Shown here: one piece after another, positions 17,722 through 25,149 of the stretch
Layout of the letters: each line of letters starts with the position of its first letter
Numbering within the stretch: position 1 is the first letter of the stretch
Source: Prauserella rugosa
GTDB lineage: Bacteria; Actinomycetota; Actinomycetes; Mycobacteriales; Pseudonocardiaceae
Direction of reading: 5' to 3'
Assembly: GCF_000719975.1 (NCBI RefSeq)
Contig: NZ_JOIJ01000022.1
Span: 1-53,292 of the forward strand
Length of the DNA stretch: 53,292 nucleotides
Translations under genes and position numbers: made by a program
Notes under the pieces: model-generated
What the model was told of the DNA's origin: nothing
What the model saw: only the letters and a program-made list of their open reading frames with translations
Database searches by the model: none

Positions 17722-18801
17722 TCAGTCCCAGTCGAGGGTCGAGCCCGATTGGTACTCGATCACTCTGGTCTCGAAGAAGTTCTTCTCCTTCTGCAGGTCC
17801 ATCGCCTCCGACATCCACGGGAACGGGTTGTCGACCTCGGCGAACACCGGTCGCAGTCCCAGTTGGGCACACCGGCGGTTGGTGATGAAGTGCATGTACT
17901 GCGCGCACAGCTCGGCGTTGAGCCCCAGGATGCCGCGGGGCATGGTGTCGCGGCCGTAGGCGATCTCCAGCTCGCATGCCTCGGTCAGCATCCGCCGCAC
18001 TTCCTCCTGGAACTCCGGGCTCCACAGGTGCGGGTTCTCGAGCTTGATCTGGTTGATGCAATCGATGCCGAAGTTCAGGTGGATCGACTCGTCACGCAGG
18101 ATGTACTGGTACTGTTCGGCGATGCCGATCATCTTGTTGCGCCTTCCCAGCGACAGGATCTGCGCGAAACCGGTGTAGAACCACATGCCTTCGAAGATCA
18201 CGTAGAAGGCGACGAGGTCACGCAGGAACGCCTGGTCGGCCTCGGGGGTGCCGGTCGTGAAGTCGGGATTCTCGAGGTTCTGGGTGTAGTGCAGTGCCCA
18301 CGAGTCCTTGTCGGCGATCGACGGGATCTCCCGGTAGGCGTTGAACAGCTCTCCCTCGTCGAGCCCGAGGCTCTCACAGATGTACTGGAACGTGTGCGTG
18401 TGTACGGCCTCCTCGAAGGCCTGCCGCAGCAGGTACTGACGGCACTCGGGGTTGGTGATGTGGCGGTACACGGCGAGCACGATGTTGTTGGCCACCAGTG
18501 ATTCCGCCGTGGCGAAGAATCCCAGGTTGCGCGTGAGCATCAGGCGCTCGTCGTCGGTCAGTCCGTCGCGCGACTTCCACAGTGCGATGTCAGCCTGCAT
18601 CGACACCTCGGTCGGCATCCAATGGTTGGCACAGCCGGCGAGGTACTTCTGCCACGCCCAGCCGTACTTCATCGGCAGCAGCTGGTTGACGTCGGCACGG
18701 GCGTTGAGCATCGACTTCTCGCCGACCTCGACGCGACCGGCGCGTCGGTCGATCGCGCCGAGTCCGGTCATCGCCGTGCCGGAGGTGGGTTTGACGGTCA
18801 T
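17722..18801 (-). CDS. nrdB: Ribonucleotide reductase small subunit, class Ic-like (R2c)
   Basis: 359-residue ferritin-like metal-cofactor subunit of aerobic ribonucleotide reductase. Ligand motifs are Glu100 (FATAESL), Glu131-x-x-His134 (EAVHTH), the Glu in VIFEGMWF, and RDESIH. At His134+4, where E. coli NrdB has the radical Tyr122, this protein has Phe138, and the first ligand is Glu rather than Asp84; the 31-residue spacing between the first two ligands is the same. Both changes match Chlamydia class Ic enzymes, which use a Mn/Fe cofactor instead of a tyrosyl radical. It lies 50 bp downstream of nrdA. The ATG at 18801 has only a weak ribosome site. Confidence 0.93.
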   Translation of the reverse strand: MTVKPTSGTAMTGLGAIDRRAGRVEVGEKSMLNARADVNQLLPMKYGWAWQKYLAGCANHWMPTEVSMQADIALWKSRDGLTDDERLMLTRNLGFFATAESLVANNIVLAVYRHITNPECRQYLLRQAFEEAVHTHTFQYICESLGLDEGELFNAYREIPSIADKDSWALHYTQNLENPDFTTGTPEADQAFLRDLVAFYVIFEGMWFYTGFAQILSLGRRNKMIGIAEQYQYILRDESIHLNFGIDCINQIKLENPHLWSPEFQEEVRRMLTEACELEIAYGRDTMPRGILGLNAELCAQYMHFITNRRCAQLGLRPVFAEVDNPFPWMSEAMDLQKEKNFFETRVIEYQSGSTLDWD

Positions 18802-18851
18802 GGAGCTCGCTTCCGTGGTCACGTGCGGTGTCTTGTGGTCTCGGGTGCCCG

Positions 18852-21410
18852 TCACTGGCAGACCTCGCACTCGGGGTCGTCGACCGAGCAGGCGCCGTTC
18901 GAGACCGCAAACGAGCCGGGTGGGTCCACCGCCGGAACGGCGTTGAGCCTGCCGTCCGTGCCGCGCAGCGTGCTCTTCTCGACGTGGGTGGCCCCGGTGG
19001 ATCGCAGGTAGTACGTGGTCTTGAGCCCGTGGCGCCATGCGAGCCGGTACAGCTCGTCGAGTTTGCGGCCGCTGGCGCCCGCGACGTAGAGATTCAGCGA
19101 TTGTGCCTGGTCGATCCATTTCTGCCGGCGCGCGGCGGCGGCGATCAGCCACGACGAGTCGATCTCGAATGCGGTCGCGTAGAGCTCCTTGAGCTCGGCG
19201 GGGACACGGTCGATGTCACCGAGACGGCCGTCGAAGTATTTCAGGTCGGCCACCATCGCCTCGTCCCATAGGCCACGTTGCCGAAGGTCGTCGACCAGCG
19301 ACGGGTTGATCGAGGTGAAGTCGCCGGACATGTTCGCCTTGACGTAGAGGTTCCGGTAGAGTGGCTCGATCGACTGGGCGACGCCGCAGATGTTGGAGAT
19401 CGTCGCCGTCGGCGCGACGGCCATGACGTTCGAGTTGCGCATCCCCTGTTCGCGCACGCGATCTCGCAGCGTGTCCCAGTCCAGAGTGGATGAATGGTCG
19501 AGCTGGACGTCGCCGCCACGGGCGTCCTCCAGTAGGCGCAGCGAGTCCAGTGGCAGGATCCCTCGGCTCCACAACGATCCTTCGAAGGACTCGTAACGGC
19601 CGCGCTCCTTCGCCAGTTCGGCCGAGGCCGCGATCGCGTGATACGAGATCAGCTCCGTACTGTGGTCGGCGAAGGTCACCGCTTCCGACGAGGACATCGG
19701 GATCCGCTGCCGGAACAGCGCATCGGCGTAGCCCATGAGCCCGAGCCCGATCGGGCGGTGTTTCAGATTCGACCGACTGGCCTCGGGAATAGTGTAGAAG
19801 TTGATGTCGATGACGTTGTCGAGCATGCGAACGGCCGTGCGGATGGTGCGTTCCAACCGGGCGTGGTCGAGGCCGTCGGCGGTGACGTGCGCGGCGAGGT
19901 TGATCGAGCCGAGGTTGCAGACGGCGACCTCGTCGGCAGTCGTGTTGAGGGTGATCTCGGTGCACAGGTTCGACGAGTGTACGACTCCGGCGTGTTGCTG
20001 CGGGGAGCGGAGGTTGCACGGATCCTTGAACGTGATCCAGGGATGTCCGGTCTCGAAGAGCATCGTCAGCATCCGGCGCCACAGTTCCACTGCACGCACG
20101 CGGCGAAACACCGCCACTTCGCCGCGATCAGCTGCGGCCTCGTAGGCTCGGTAGCGTTCGTCGAACTCGGTGCCGTAGACCTCGTGCAGGTCGGGCGTTT
20201 CGTCCGGTGAGAACAGCGTCCAATCGTCGTCAGCCTCGACGCGGCGCAGGAACTCGTCCGGTACCCAGTTCGCGGTGTTCATGTCGTGGGTGCGCCGTCG
20301 ATCGTCGCCGGTGTTCTTGCGCAGGTCCAGGAACTCGTCGATATCGATGTGCCAGGTCTCCAGGTAGGCGCACGCCGCGCCCTTGCGTTTGCCGCCCTGG
20401 TTGACCGCGACCGCGGTGTCGTTTGCGATCTTCAGGAACGGCACCAGGCCCTGTGAGGTCCCGTTGGTTCCTTTGATGTGGGCGCCCAGTCCGCGAACCG
20501 GGGTCCAGTCGTTGCCGAGGCCGCCCGAGTACTTCGCGAGCAGTGCGTTGTTGCGGTATGCCCGGAAGATCGAGTCCAGATCGTCGTCGACGGTAGTCAG
20601 GAAGCACGAGGAGAGCTGCGGTCGGGTGGTGCCCGCGTTGAACAGCGTCGGTGTCGAGCACATGAAGTCGAACGACGACAGTAGCAGGTAGAACTCGATC
20701 GCCCTCGCTTCGCGGTCGTCCTCGCGCAGCGCAAGTCCCATCGCCACACGCATGAAGAACGCCTGCGGCAGCTCGAACCGGGTGCCGCCGTGGTGCAGTA
20801 GGTATCGGTCGTAGAGCGTCTGCAGTCCGAGGAAGTCGAACTCGAGGTCCCGATCCGCGTCGAGCGCGGCGCCGAGGCGTTCCAGGTCGAACGTGGCCAG
20901 CTCGGGATCGAGCGCCTCCAGTTTGACGCCGCGCCGCACGTAGTCCGCGAAGTAGTCGGGGTAGCGGCCACGGATCTGTTCCTGATCCGCCTCGGCCGGT
21001 TCGCCCGCGACGAACGACAGCGCTTCGCGTCGCAGCGTGTCCAGCAGCAGTCGCGCGCTGACGCGCGAGTACTCGGGGGCGCGCTCGACGAAGGTGCGTG
21101 CGGCCATGACGAGCGCTTGGTCGAGCTCGGCTGTGGTCATCCCGTTGTAGAGACCGCGCCGCAGCTCCTGCAGCACGGCCGGAACATCTACATCGGACAG
21201 GCCGGAGCTCGCCTGTTCGACCAGCGTGCACACGCGCGTCCAGTCGAGTGGGCGGGTTTCGCCGGCTGCATCGGTGATCGTCAGACGGGGAGCGAGAGCC
21301 GGGTCGGATTCGGTGGTGCCGTCATACGGCGGCTCGTGGTGTGGCCGGTGTCGAACGGCCGGCGGCGATTCCGGTGCGGTGGGGGATACGGCGGTCGCGC
21401 GTTGAGTCAC
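18852..21410 (-). CDS. nrdA: Ribonucleoside-diphosphate reductase large subunit (class I)
   Basis: 852 residues. Reduces ribonucleotides to deoxyribonucleotides with NrdB. An N-terminal ATP-cone ([17 protein letters not shown]..., about residues 43-135) gives dATP feedback control. The catalytic barrel shows [29 protein letters not shown] and [12 protein letters not shown], and the C-terminal redox cysteines are in [12 protein letters not shown]. The start is GTG 21410, after CGAGGAGAG; reading further upstream enters the leader RNA. A cobalamin riboswitch precedes it, consistent with a class II B12-dependent reductase elsewhere in the genome. Confidence 0.95.
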   Translation of the reverse strand: MTQRATAVSPTAPESPPAVRHRPHHEPPYDGTTESDPALAPRLTITDAAGETRPLDWTRVCTLVEQASSGLSDVDVPAVLQELRRGLYNGMTTAELDQALVMAARTFVERAPEYSRVSARLLLDTLRREALSFVAGEPAEADQEQIRGRYPDYFADYVRRGVKLEALDPELATFDLERLGAALDADRDLEFDFLGLQTLYDRYLLHHGGTRFELPQAFFMRVAMGLALREDDREARAIEFYLLLSSFDFMCSTPTLFNAGTTRPQLSSCFLTTVDDDLDSIFRAYRNNALLAKYSGGLGNDWTPVRGLGAHIKGTNGTSQGLVPFLKIANDTAVAVNQGGKRKGAACAYLETWHIDIDEFLDLRKNTGDDRRRTHDMNTANWVPDEFLRRVEADDDWTLFSPDETPDLHEVYGTEFDERYRAYEAAADRGEVAVFRRVRAVELWRRMLTMLFETGHPWITFKDPCNLRSPQQHAGVVHSSNLCTEITLNTTADEVAVCNLGSINLAAHVTADGLDHARLERTIRTAVRMLDNVIDINFYTIPEASRSNLKHRPIGLGLMGYADALFRQRIPMSSSEAVTFADHSTELISYHAIAASAELAKERGRYESFEGSLWSRGILPLDSLRLLEDARGGDVQLDHSSTLDWDTLRDRVREQGMRNSNVMAVAPTATISNICGVAQSIEPLYRNLYVKANMSGDFTSINPSLVDDLRQRGLWDEAMVADLKYFDGRLGDIDRVPAELKELYATAFEIDSSWLIAAAARRQKWIDQAQSLNLYVAGASGRKLDELYRLAWRHGLKTTYYLRSTGATHVEKSTLRGTDGRLNAVPAVDPPGSFAVSNGACSVDDPECEVCQ

Positions 21411-21421
21411 GTCACTCTCTC

Positions 21422-21449
21422 CTCGCGAGTCGTGGACGGCGCTCGCGAG
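21422..21449 (-). promoter_or_regulatory. Possible ribosome-site-masking stem in the nrdA leader
   Basis: The self-complementary octamer CTCGCGAG occurs twice, at 21422-21429 and 21442-21449, 12 bases apart. The copy nearer the gene overlaps the Shine-Dalgarno CGAGGAGAG, so pairing of the two copies would hide it. This could be the expression platform through which the upstream riboswitch acts on translation. Confidence 0.45.
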
Positions 21450-21557
21450 CAGCTGGACGTGCGACGAATCGGAGCACGGATCGCTGCCGTTGTTCGTCGT
21501 CCGCGTCAGCCTTCCCGCGAGGCCCGGGACAGCGCGCACGGGTGTGCGCGCGCCGAT

Positions 21558-21709
21558 GGCAGGTCTTCGGACTCGCGGGCACCGGCACCGTGTGCCGACC
21601 TACCGGCCATCGCTTCCCGGACCCCTGTCGTGTCCAGTGCTTCTGACGGCTGTCGTTCCCGCTCACCGCTGCGGGGCAGTCCCGGATTCGCACCAGGTTC
21701 CCTCTTGCC
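21558..21709 (-). promoter_or_regulatory. Cobalamin riboswitch controlling nrdAB
   Basis: The same aptamer elements as at 17298-17450, in the same order on the minus strand: GGCAAG, GAACCTGGTGCGAATCC, GGGACTGCCCCGCAGCGG, GTGAGCGGGAACGACAG, CGTCAGAAGCACTGG, GGGAAGCGATGG and CGAGTCCGAAGACCTGCC. It ends 147 bases before the nrdA GTG. Control of class I nrdAB by B12 is known in Streptomyces coelicolor. Confidence 0.95.
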
Positions 21710-21752
21710 CCACGAAGGCTATTGCAGACTCCGTGGACCACCAGCGGAAGCA

Positions 21753-21768
21753 ATACTACATCTTGTGA
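21753..21768 (-). promoter_or_regulatory. Candidate NrdR box upstream of nrdAB
   Basis: ATACTACATCTTGTGA matches 12 of 16 positions of the NrdR-box consensus ACACWATATATWGTGT and lies about 45 bp upstream of the riboswitch, in the promoter region. A convincing second box one or so helical turns away is not seen, although 21783-21798 matches weakly. Confidence 0.4.
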
Positions 21769-21786
21769 TCCACACTTCCGCATCAC

Positions 21787-22300
21787 CCAAGATGGGCGTG
21801 TCGTAGCGGCACTCGCGGTCACCGCGGCGTGGGCGTTGGTACTGCTCGAGCGCACCCTGGACGGGCGTCCCGCGTTGCGGTGGATCGTGCTGGCACTGGG
21901 GTGTCCTCGCCGGGACGGCGATCGCCGTCGGCGTGCACCGATTCCGGAAGGCCGTCGTCGTGGTGGCTGTGGTGACCGCGTTGGCGGGACTGTCGGCGAC
22001 CGGAGCCTATGCGCAGACGACAGCGTCGGTTCACACACCGGCTCACTGCCGACGACCGGCCCGGCCGGCGACGGCACCGACCCGATGGGCCCCCAGGGCG
22101 GCCAGGGCGGCCAAGGAACGGGAACGACCGACGCCGAGCTCACTGCGGCGCTACAGGACACCGACACCGGCTGGCCGCGGCCGCCATGGGAGCACAGGGG
22201 CAGGGAAGTCTGTAGCTCGCCTCCGGACGTCCGGTGATCGCCGTCGGCGGATTCAACGGCGGCGACCCCGCACCGACGCTCGCTCAGTTCAAGCAGTGAG
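21787..22300 (+). pseudogene. Remnant of an ArnT/PMT-type membrane glycosyltransferase C-terminus
   Basis: Fragments in successive plus-strand frames resemble the C-terminal part of actinobacterial family-39 glycosyltransferases: a hydrophobic ALAVTAAWALVLLERT, ALRWIVLALG, then HRFRKAVVVVAVVTALAGLSATGAYA, then HTGSLPTTGPAGDGTDPMGP, DAELTAALQDTDTGW, AAAAMGAQGQGSL, and VIAVGGFNGGDPAPTLAQF. Several frameshifts and at least two stops separate them, and everything N-terminal is missing. It is inactive. It starts right behind the nrdAB promoter region, so it is a scar of an earlier insertion or deletion. Confidence 0.6.
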
Positions 22301-22338
22301 TGTCGGAAGTCGCAGCGTCGCCGGATAGGTGCGAGTTT

Positions 22339-22377
22339 GGGTGCGAAATGGTTCGCCATGGTGCCTTGTTCGCACCC
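22339..22377. repeat. Inverted repeat next to the tRNA scar
   Basis: GGGTGCGAA (22339-22347) and TTCGCACCC (22369-22377) are complementary with 21 bases between. Short repeats of this kind are common next to attachment sites of actinomycete elements that insert into tRNA genes, but here the meaning is uncertain. Confidence 0.35.
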
Positions 22378-22439
22378 ATCGTGACGTCTCGAGTGAGCGT
22401 TTCCGCTGGTGACGCTGCTGTGCGACGGTTGCCGGGTGC

Positions 22440-22483
22440 CTCATAATCCCTTGGCCGTCGGTTCAAGTCCGACCCGGCCCACC
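22440..22483 (+). tRNA. 3' fragment of a tRNA-Met (CAT), probable attachment-site scar
   Basis: From the anticodon loop CTCATAA onward the sequence has a normal tRNA 3' half: TCCCT stem strand, variable loop, a GTCGG-TTCAAGT-CCGAC T-arm, acceptor strand CCGGCCC, discriminator A and CC. Upstream, the bases do not pair with the anticodon stem and there is no D-arm or 5' acceptor strand. Integrative elements often carry exactly this anticodon-to-3'-end segment in their attachment site, so it is probably a leftover att site rather than a working tRNA. Confidence 0.65.
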
Positions 22484-22607
22484 CTCCTGAACTGCATGTT
22501 GCCCGATCGTCCATCTGGGTTTCGGCTCGCGGGTGCGGGTTTGGATTCGGGAGGCCTCCGGGTATGGCTCGCACTCGTTCCGCAGGCGACTCGTGTTGTC
22601 GTGTCGG

Positions 22608-22988
22608 TCATACGGCGCCAGCGGCTCGTAGGTGATCTAGCTGGTCGGGTGTGATTCCGAGCAGCTCAGTAAGGATCTCGGCGGTATGCTCGCCGACTCT
22701 TGGCGCCGAGCGGCGGATCCGGCCAGGGCTCGCGCTGAGTTTGACGGGAAGTCCGATGTGGGTCACCGAACCTAACGCTGTGTGCGGGGTGTCAACAACC
22801 ATGTCGCGCGCTCGCAGTTGCGGATGTTCCGCAGCGTCTTCGATCGAGAGGATCGGGCCGAAGGGGATTCCCGCCTCCTCTAGACGGGCGGACAGCTCTT
22901 CGGTCGTGAGTGAGCTCGTCCATGCTGCGACGACACGTTCGAGTTCATCGATATCGGCCATGCGGCCCGCCACGTGCGATAGAGGCAA
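22608..22988 (-). pseudogene. C-terminal fragment of a CaiB/BaiF CoA-transferase
   Basis: About 126 residues (DELERVVAAWTSSLTTEELSARLEEAGIPFGPILSI ... AEHPQLRARDMVVD ... LPVKLSASPGRIRRSAPRVGEHTAEIL) match the last third of a class III CoA-transferase of about 400 residues. The N-terminal CoA-binding part and the catalytic Asp are absent. At its 5' end, near 22985, the sequence switches to the end of the neighbouring membrane-protein frame, so a deletion or insertion cut the gene there. It is distinct from the intact CoA-transferase at 7822. Confidence 0.75.
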
Positions 22989-23457
22989 CGACGGTGAGCC
23001 GGTCGCGGAGGTCGGTCACAGCTTCCGCGGCCATGAACACCAGCAGCGGTGGCACCGAATGGAGAACGATGCCGGACCATGAACCGGCCGCGAACGACGA
23101 CCACGTGTTCATGACGTAGGTCGCGCCGAGCGTGAACCACTTCGCACGGCGCACCCACGGGCCCATCGGGACGCCGTACCTGGCCGTCACCTGCTCGGCG
23201 CGCAGGATCGCAATGAGTACGAGCGACACCGTCGGGTCGAGCAGCCACGCAGCGAGCCATGGAAGCGACCATGTCGATGAGCCCGCTGCGGCGAAGTGCT
23301 GGACGTTGGTCATCGTGAACGCCAGGCCGAGCGTGATGCCCGCCCAGCACAAGCGATCCACCTGAACGCGGACACGTTCGATACGTGCCACTTCCGTGGG
23401 GGTGGCGGGTGGCCGCCCGGAGGCGGCCGCCCTGTCCCCATCCTGTCGGCGGATCAT
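22945..23457 (-). CDS. DUF2637/SpdB-like membrane protein, C-terminus replaced
   Basis: 170 residues with three to four predicted membrane spans (for example WAGITLGLAFTMTNVQHFAAA, WLLDPTVSLVLIAILRAEQV, FTLGATYVMNTWSSFAAGSW, LHSVPPLLVFMAAEAVT) after a charged N-terminus. It resembles the DUF2637 family, often encoded next to transfer genes of actinomycete plasmids and integrative elements, where SpdB-like proteins help intramycelial spread. The last dozen residues come from the antisense frame of the CoA-transferase fragment, so the natural cytoplasmic tail is lost. ATG 23457 overlaps the previous stop. Confidence 0.6.
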   Translation of the reverse strand: MIRRQDGDRAAASGRPPATPTEVARIERVRVQVDRLCWAGITLGLAFTMTNVQHFAAAGSSTWSLPWLAAWLLDPTVSLVLIAILRAEQVTARYGVPMGPWVRRAKWFTLGATYVMNTWSSFAAGSWSGIVLHSVPPLLVFMAAEAVTDLRDRLTVVASIARGGPHGRYR

Positions 23458-23780
23458 CGCCGACCACCCCGTGTCCGGGGAGCATCTGCGGTCGTCACCG
23501 TCACGGCCTTCGTGATCGCGTGAGCCGCAAAGAGCGCCGGAACCGCGAGTATGCCCAGCAGCAGGCCGTGGTTATTGGGGGCGGCCACGAGCACCGCCCA
23601 CTGGACACCCACGATCAACAGGGCTGTGACGACAACCCGGCCGAATAGCGACAGCAGACGAGCGCTCGGGCGTTCGTCCTCCCGCCGCTTCCGGCGCTTC
23701 ATCGCCGCCACCTTCCACAGGACGACCACGCTGAGCGCCGCTCCGATGGCGACCAGCGGCTGTACGAGCGACGCGTTCAT
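23454..23780 (-). CDS. Small element-encoded membrane protein
   Basis: 108 residues with two hydrophobic spans (LVQPLVAIGAALSVVVLWKVA, VVVTALLIVGVQWAVLVAA, and a further apolar stretch LLLGILAVPALFAAHAI) separated by a very basic loop MKRRKRREDERPSARL. I do not recognise a named family. It is translationally coupled by ATGA overlaps to WhiB upstream and the DUF2637-like protein downstream, so it belongs to the same element operon. Confidence 0.65.
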   Translation of the reverse strand: MNASLVQPLVAIGAALSVVVLWKVAAMKRRKRREDERPSARLLSLFGRVVVTALLIVGVQWAVLVAAPNNHGLLLGILAVPALFAAHAITKAVTVTTADAPRTRGGRR

Positions 23781-24145
23781 TCGTCGTCACCGCCCTCGCG
23801 CTGGTCGTGCCGATCCCGCCAGATCAGGTACAGCGCTCGTCGGTCCTGTTCAGGCAGAGCGCCCCACACTCCGGTCGTGAAGGGGCCCGACTGTCGGAGT
23901 TCCAGTTCGAGGCACATCTCCTGCACCGGGCAGTCCCGGCAGATCTCCTCGGCAAGCCGGCGATCGGTGGCGTCGTCGCCAGTCCATTCGGGGATATCGC
24001 CGAAGGTGTAGAGCCACATGCACGAGCCGTCGCGGCGCACGACGTGCTCGAGCACGTTCTCGGGCACATCGGCATAGTGGCCGAGGTCTTCCGCAAGGGC
24101 TGACAGGAAGTCGTCGAAGTGATCGAAGTCCTTGGGGTTCCTCAT
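23777..24145 (-). CDS. WhiB-like iron-sulfur transcription factor
   Basis: 122 residues. Four cysteines, Cys42, Cys69, Cys72 and Cys78, give the WhiB spacing C-x26-C-x2-C-x5-C for a 4Fe-4S cluster, followed by the characteristic turn GVWGA (residues 92-96). The C-terminal basic tail after it (DRRALYLIWRDRHDQREGG) is shorter and less basic than in sporulation WhiB proteins, like the phage- and plasmid-borne ones. It overlaps both neighbours by four bases in a four-gene operon. It probably regulates element genes or interacts with sigma factor; the target is unknown. Confidence 0.85.
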   Translation of the reverse strand: MRNPKDFDHFDDFLSALAEDLGHYADVPENVLEHVVRRDGSCMWLYTFGDIPEWTGDDATDRRLAEEICRDCPVQEMCLELELRQSGPFTTGVWGALPEQDRRALYLIWRDRHDQREGGDDE

Positions 24146-24456
24146 CGCGCACCCCCATACCGCGCGACTTCCCGGACCATGCGTCGCTGTTCGGCGATGC
24201 GGCAGGGGTCGACGACGCTGCCCGTGGCCTTCGCCTCTTCGAGGAGCTGGTCGAGAGCCTCCGCGGGGACGACGTAGCGCGAGCGGAGCCGGACGGCCGG
24301 GAAGTCGCCCTCGCGGATGATGCGATACAGCGTCGATGCCCCGACTCGGAGGAGCTCCGCGGCTTCCTTGACGGTGTAGAACGCTGGTTGGGGTTTACGG
24401 TTTCCTGTGGTTTCCGGGCTGCTCTCTCGAGGCGTTCCGTTCTGGTTTATTTCCAT
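24142..24456 (-). CDS. Excisionase-family (MerR-like) helix-turn-helix protein
   Basis: 104 residues. A winged HTH of the excisionase/AlpA kind lies at about residues 26-69 (FYTVKEAAELLRVGASTLYRIIREGDFPAVRLRSRYVVPAEAL), with short polar ends. Such proteins bend DNA and direct the tyrosine integrase to excision, or act as element regulators. It starts the minus-strand operon xis-whiB-membrane protein-DUF2637 and is divergent from the XRE gene, with the 11-bp repeats just upstream. Confidence 0.75.
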   Translation of the reverse strand: MEINQNGTPRESSPETTGNRKPQPAFYTVKEAAELLRVGASTLYRIIREGDFPAVRLRSRYVVPAEALDQLLEEAKATGSVVDPCRIAEQRRMVREVARYGGAR

Positions 24457-24483
24457 GACTTCGATTCAAGGAAAAATCGATCC

Positions 24484-24538
24484 CACCAACCATGCACGAC
24501 CAGTGCGGAACAAATGCAGAACCAATGCAGGACCCATG
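24484..24538. repeat. Five tandem 11-bp repeats in the element control region
   Basis: Five consecutive 11-bp units without gaps: CACCAACCATG, CACGACCAGTG, CGGAACAAATG, CAGAACCAATG, CAGGACCCATG. All start with C, keep A-C at positions 5-7 (with variation) and end in TG. On the other strand the unit reads CATNGGTYCTG. A period of 11 bp places each copy on the same face of the helix. They begin 28 bp upstream of the excisionase-like start codon, so they are likely an operator or excisionase-binding array. Confidence 0.7.
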
Positions 24539-24638
24539 CGGGTCGGCATTTTTCTGCCTTTTTCGGCAAGGTTCTCGTCGCGTCGGTGGATGCGTCTGCG
24601 TGGGCTGTTCGTTCTCGGTTCTGCACCCGATGTCGATT

Positions 24639-24662
24639 ATTTCATCTTTGTAGAGATGAAAT
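24639..24662. promoter_or_regulatory. 9-bp inverted repeat upstream of the XRE gene
   Basis: ATTTCATCT (24639-24647) and AGATGAAAT (24654-24662) are perfectly complementary with a six-base spacer, in an AT-rich island about 105 bp before the XRE start codon. The size and symmetry suit an operator for the XRE repressor encoded downstream. Confidence 0.5.
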
Positions 24663-24766
24663 CATCGATGGTTCGGTTGAAGTGTTCTCTGTATGGCGGT
24701 CGGTCCGGCGGCGGCGCGTCTTCGTCCGCTACGGTGTGGCGCGGGAACGGGAACACGGAGGAGTGC

Positions 24767-25147
24767 GTGTCGGAAGACTGGGCCGCGGTCGCGAAAGCCA
24801 TCAACGATCGCGTCAAAGAGCTCGGCTGGCGCCAGCGTGAATTGGCGGAACGGTCGCAGGTGTCCTCCGCAATCGTTCGTGAAATCCAGCGGAACACGGT
24901 CAACCGCAAACGTAGCCCGCGGACGCTCGAATCATTGTCGATAACTTTGGGCTGGCATCCCGATTACCTCGACGCGGTTCTGAACGGTCGTCAGCCGCCC
25001 GAGGGGAATCTCGAAACGCCAGATACCGCGGCGGAGCGGCTCGAAAAGCGCATGGATTCGCTCGATAGTCGCCTCTCACGGATAGAAGCCGGACTGGCGG
25101 CCGTGGTCGAACAGTTGCGGGAGCTGACGAGCCGGCGGGAGCGTTGA
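24767..25147 (+). CDS. XRE-family DNA-binding protein with C-terminal coiled coil
   Basis: 126 residues. The HTH covers about residues 8-65 (AINDRVKELGWRQRELAERSQVSSAIVREIQRNTVNRKRSPRTLESLSITLGWHPDYL). It is followed by a predicted coiled coil (AAERLEKRMDSLDSRLSRIEAGLAAVVEQLRELTSRR), likely for dimerisation. The start is GTG 24767 with GGAGGA just upstream; longer in-frame extensions cross the AT-rich control region. Its stop overlaps the following HTH-Nudix gene. Likely the element's repressor. Confidence 0.8.
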   Translation: MSEDWAAVAKAINDRVKELGWRQRELAERSQVSSAIVREIQRNTVNRKRSPRTLESLSITLGWHPDYLDAVLNGRQPPEGNLETPDTAAERLEKRMDSLDSRLSRIEAGLAAVVEQLRELTSRRER

Positions 25148-25149
25148 CG

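Noticed and set aside
21410..21539. N-terminal extension of nrdA upstream of GTG 21410
   Set aside because: It is leader sequence between the riboswitch and the ribosome site; the extension lacks NrdA similarity.
22284..22574. A 96-codon minus-strand frame reading GWAGSDLNRRPRDYEAPG
   Set aside because: It runs across the tRNA-Met 3' fragment; such peptides are a common false gene call over tRNA ends.
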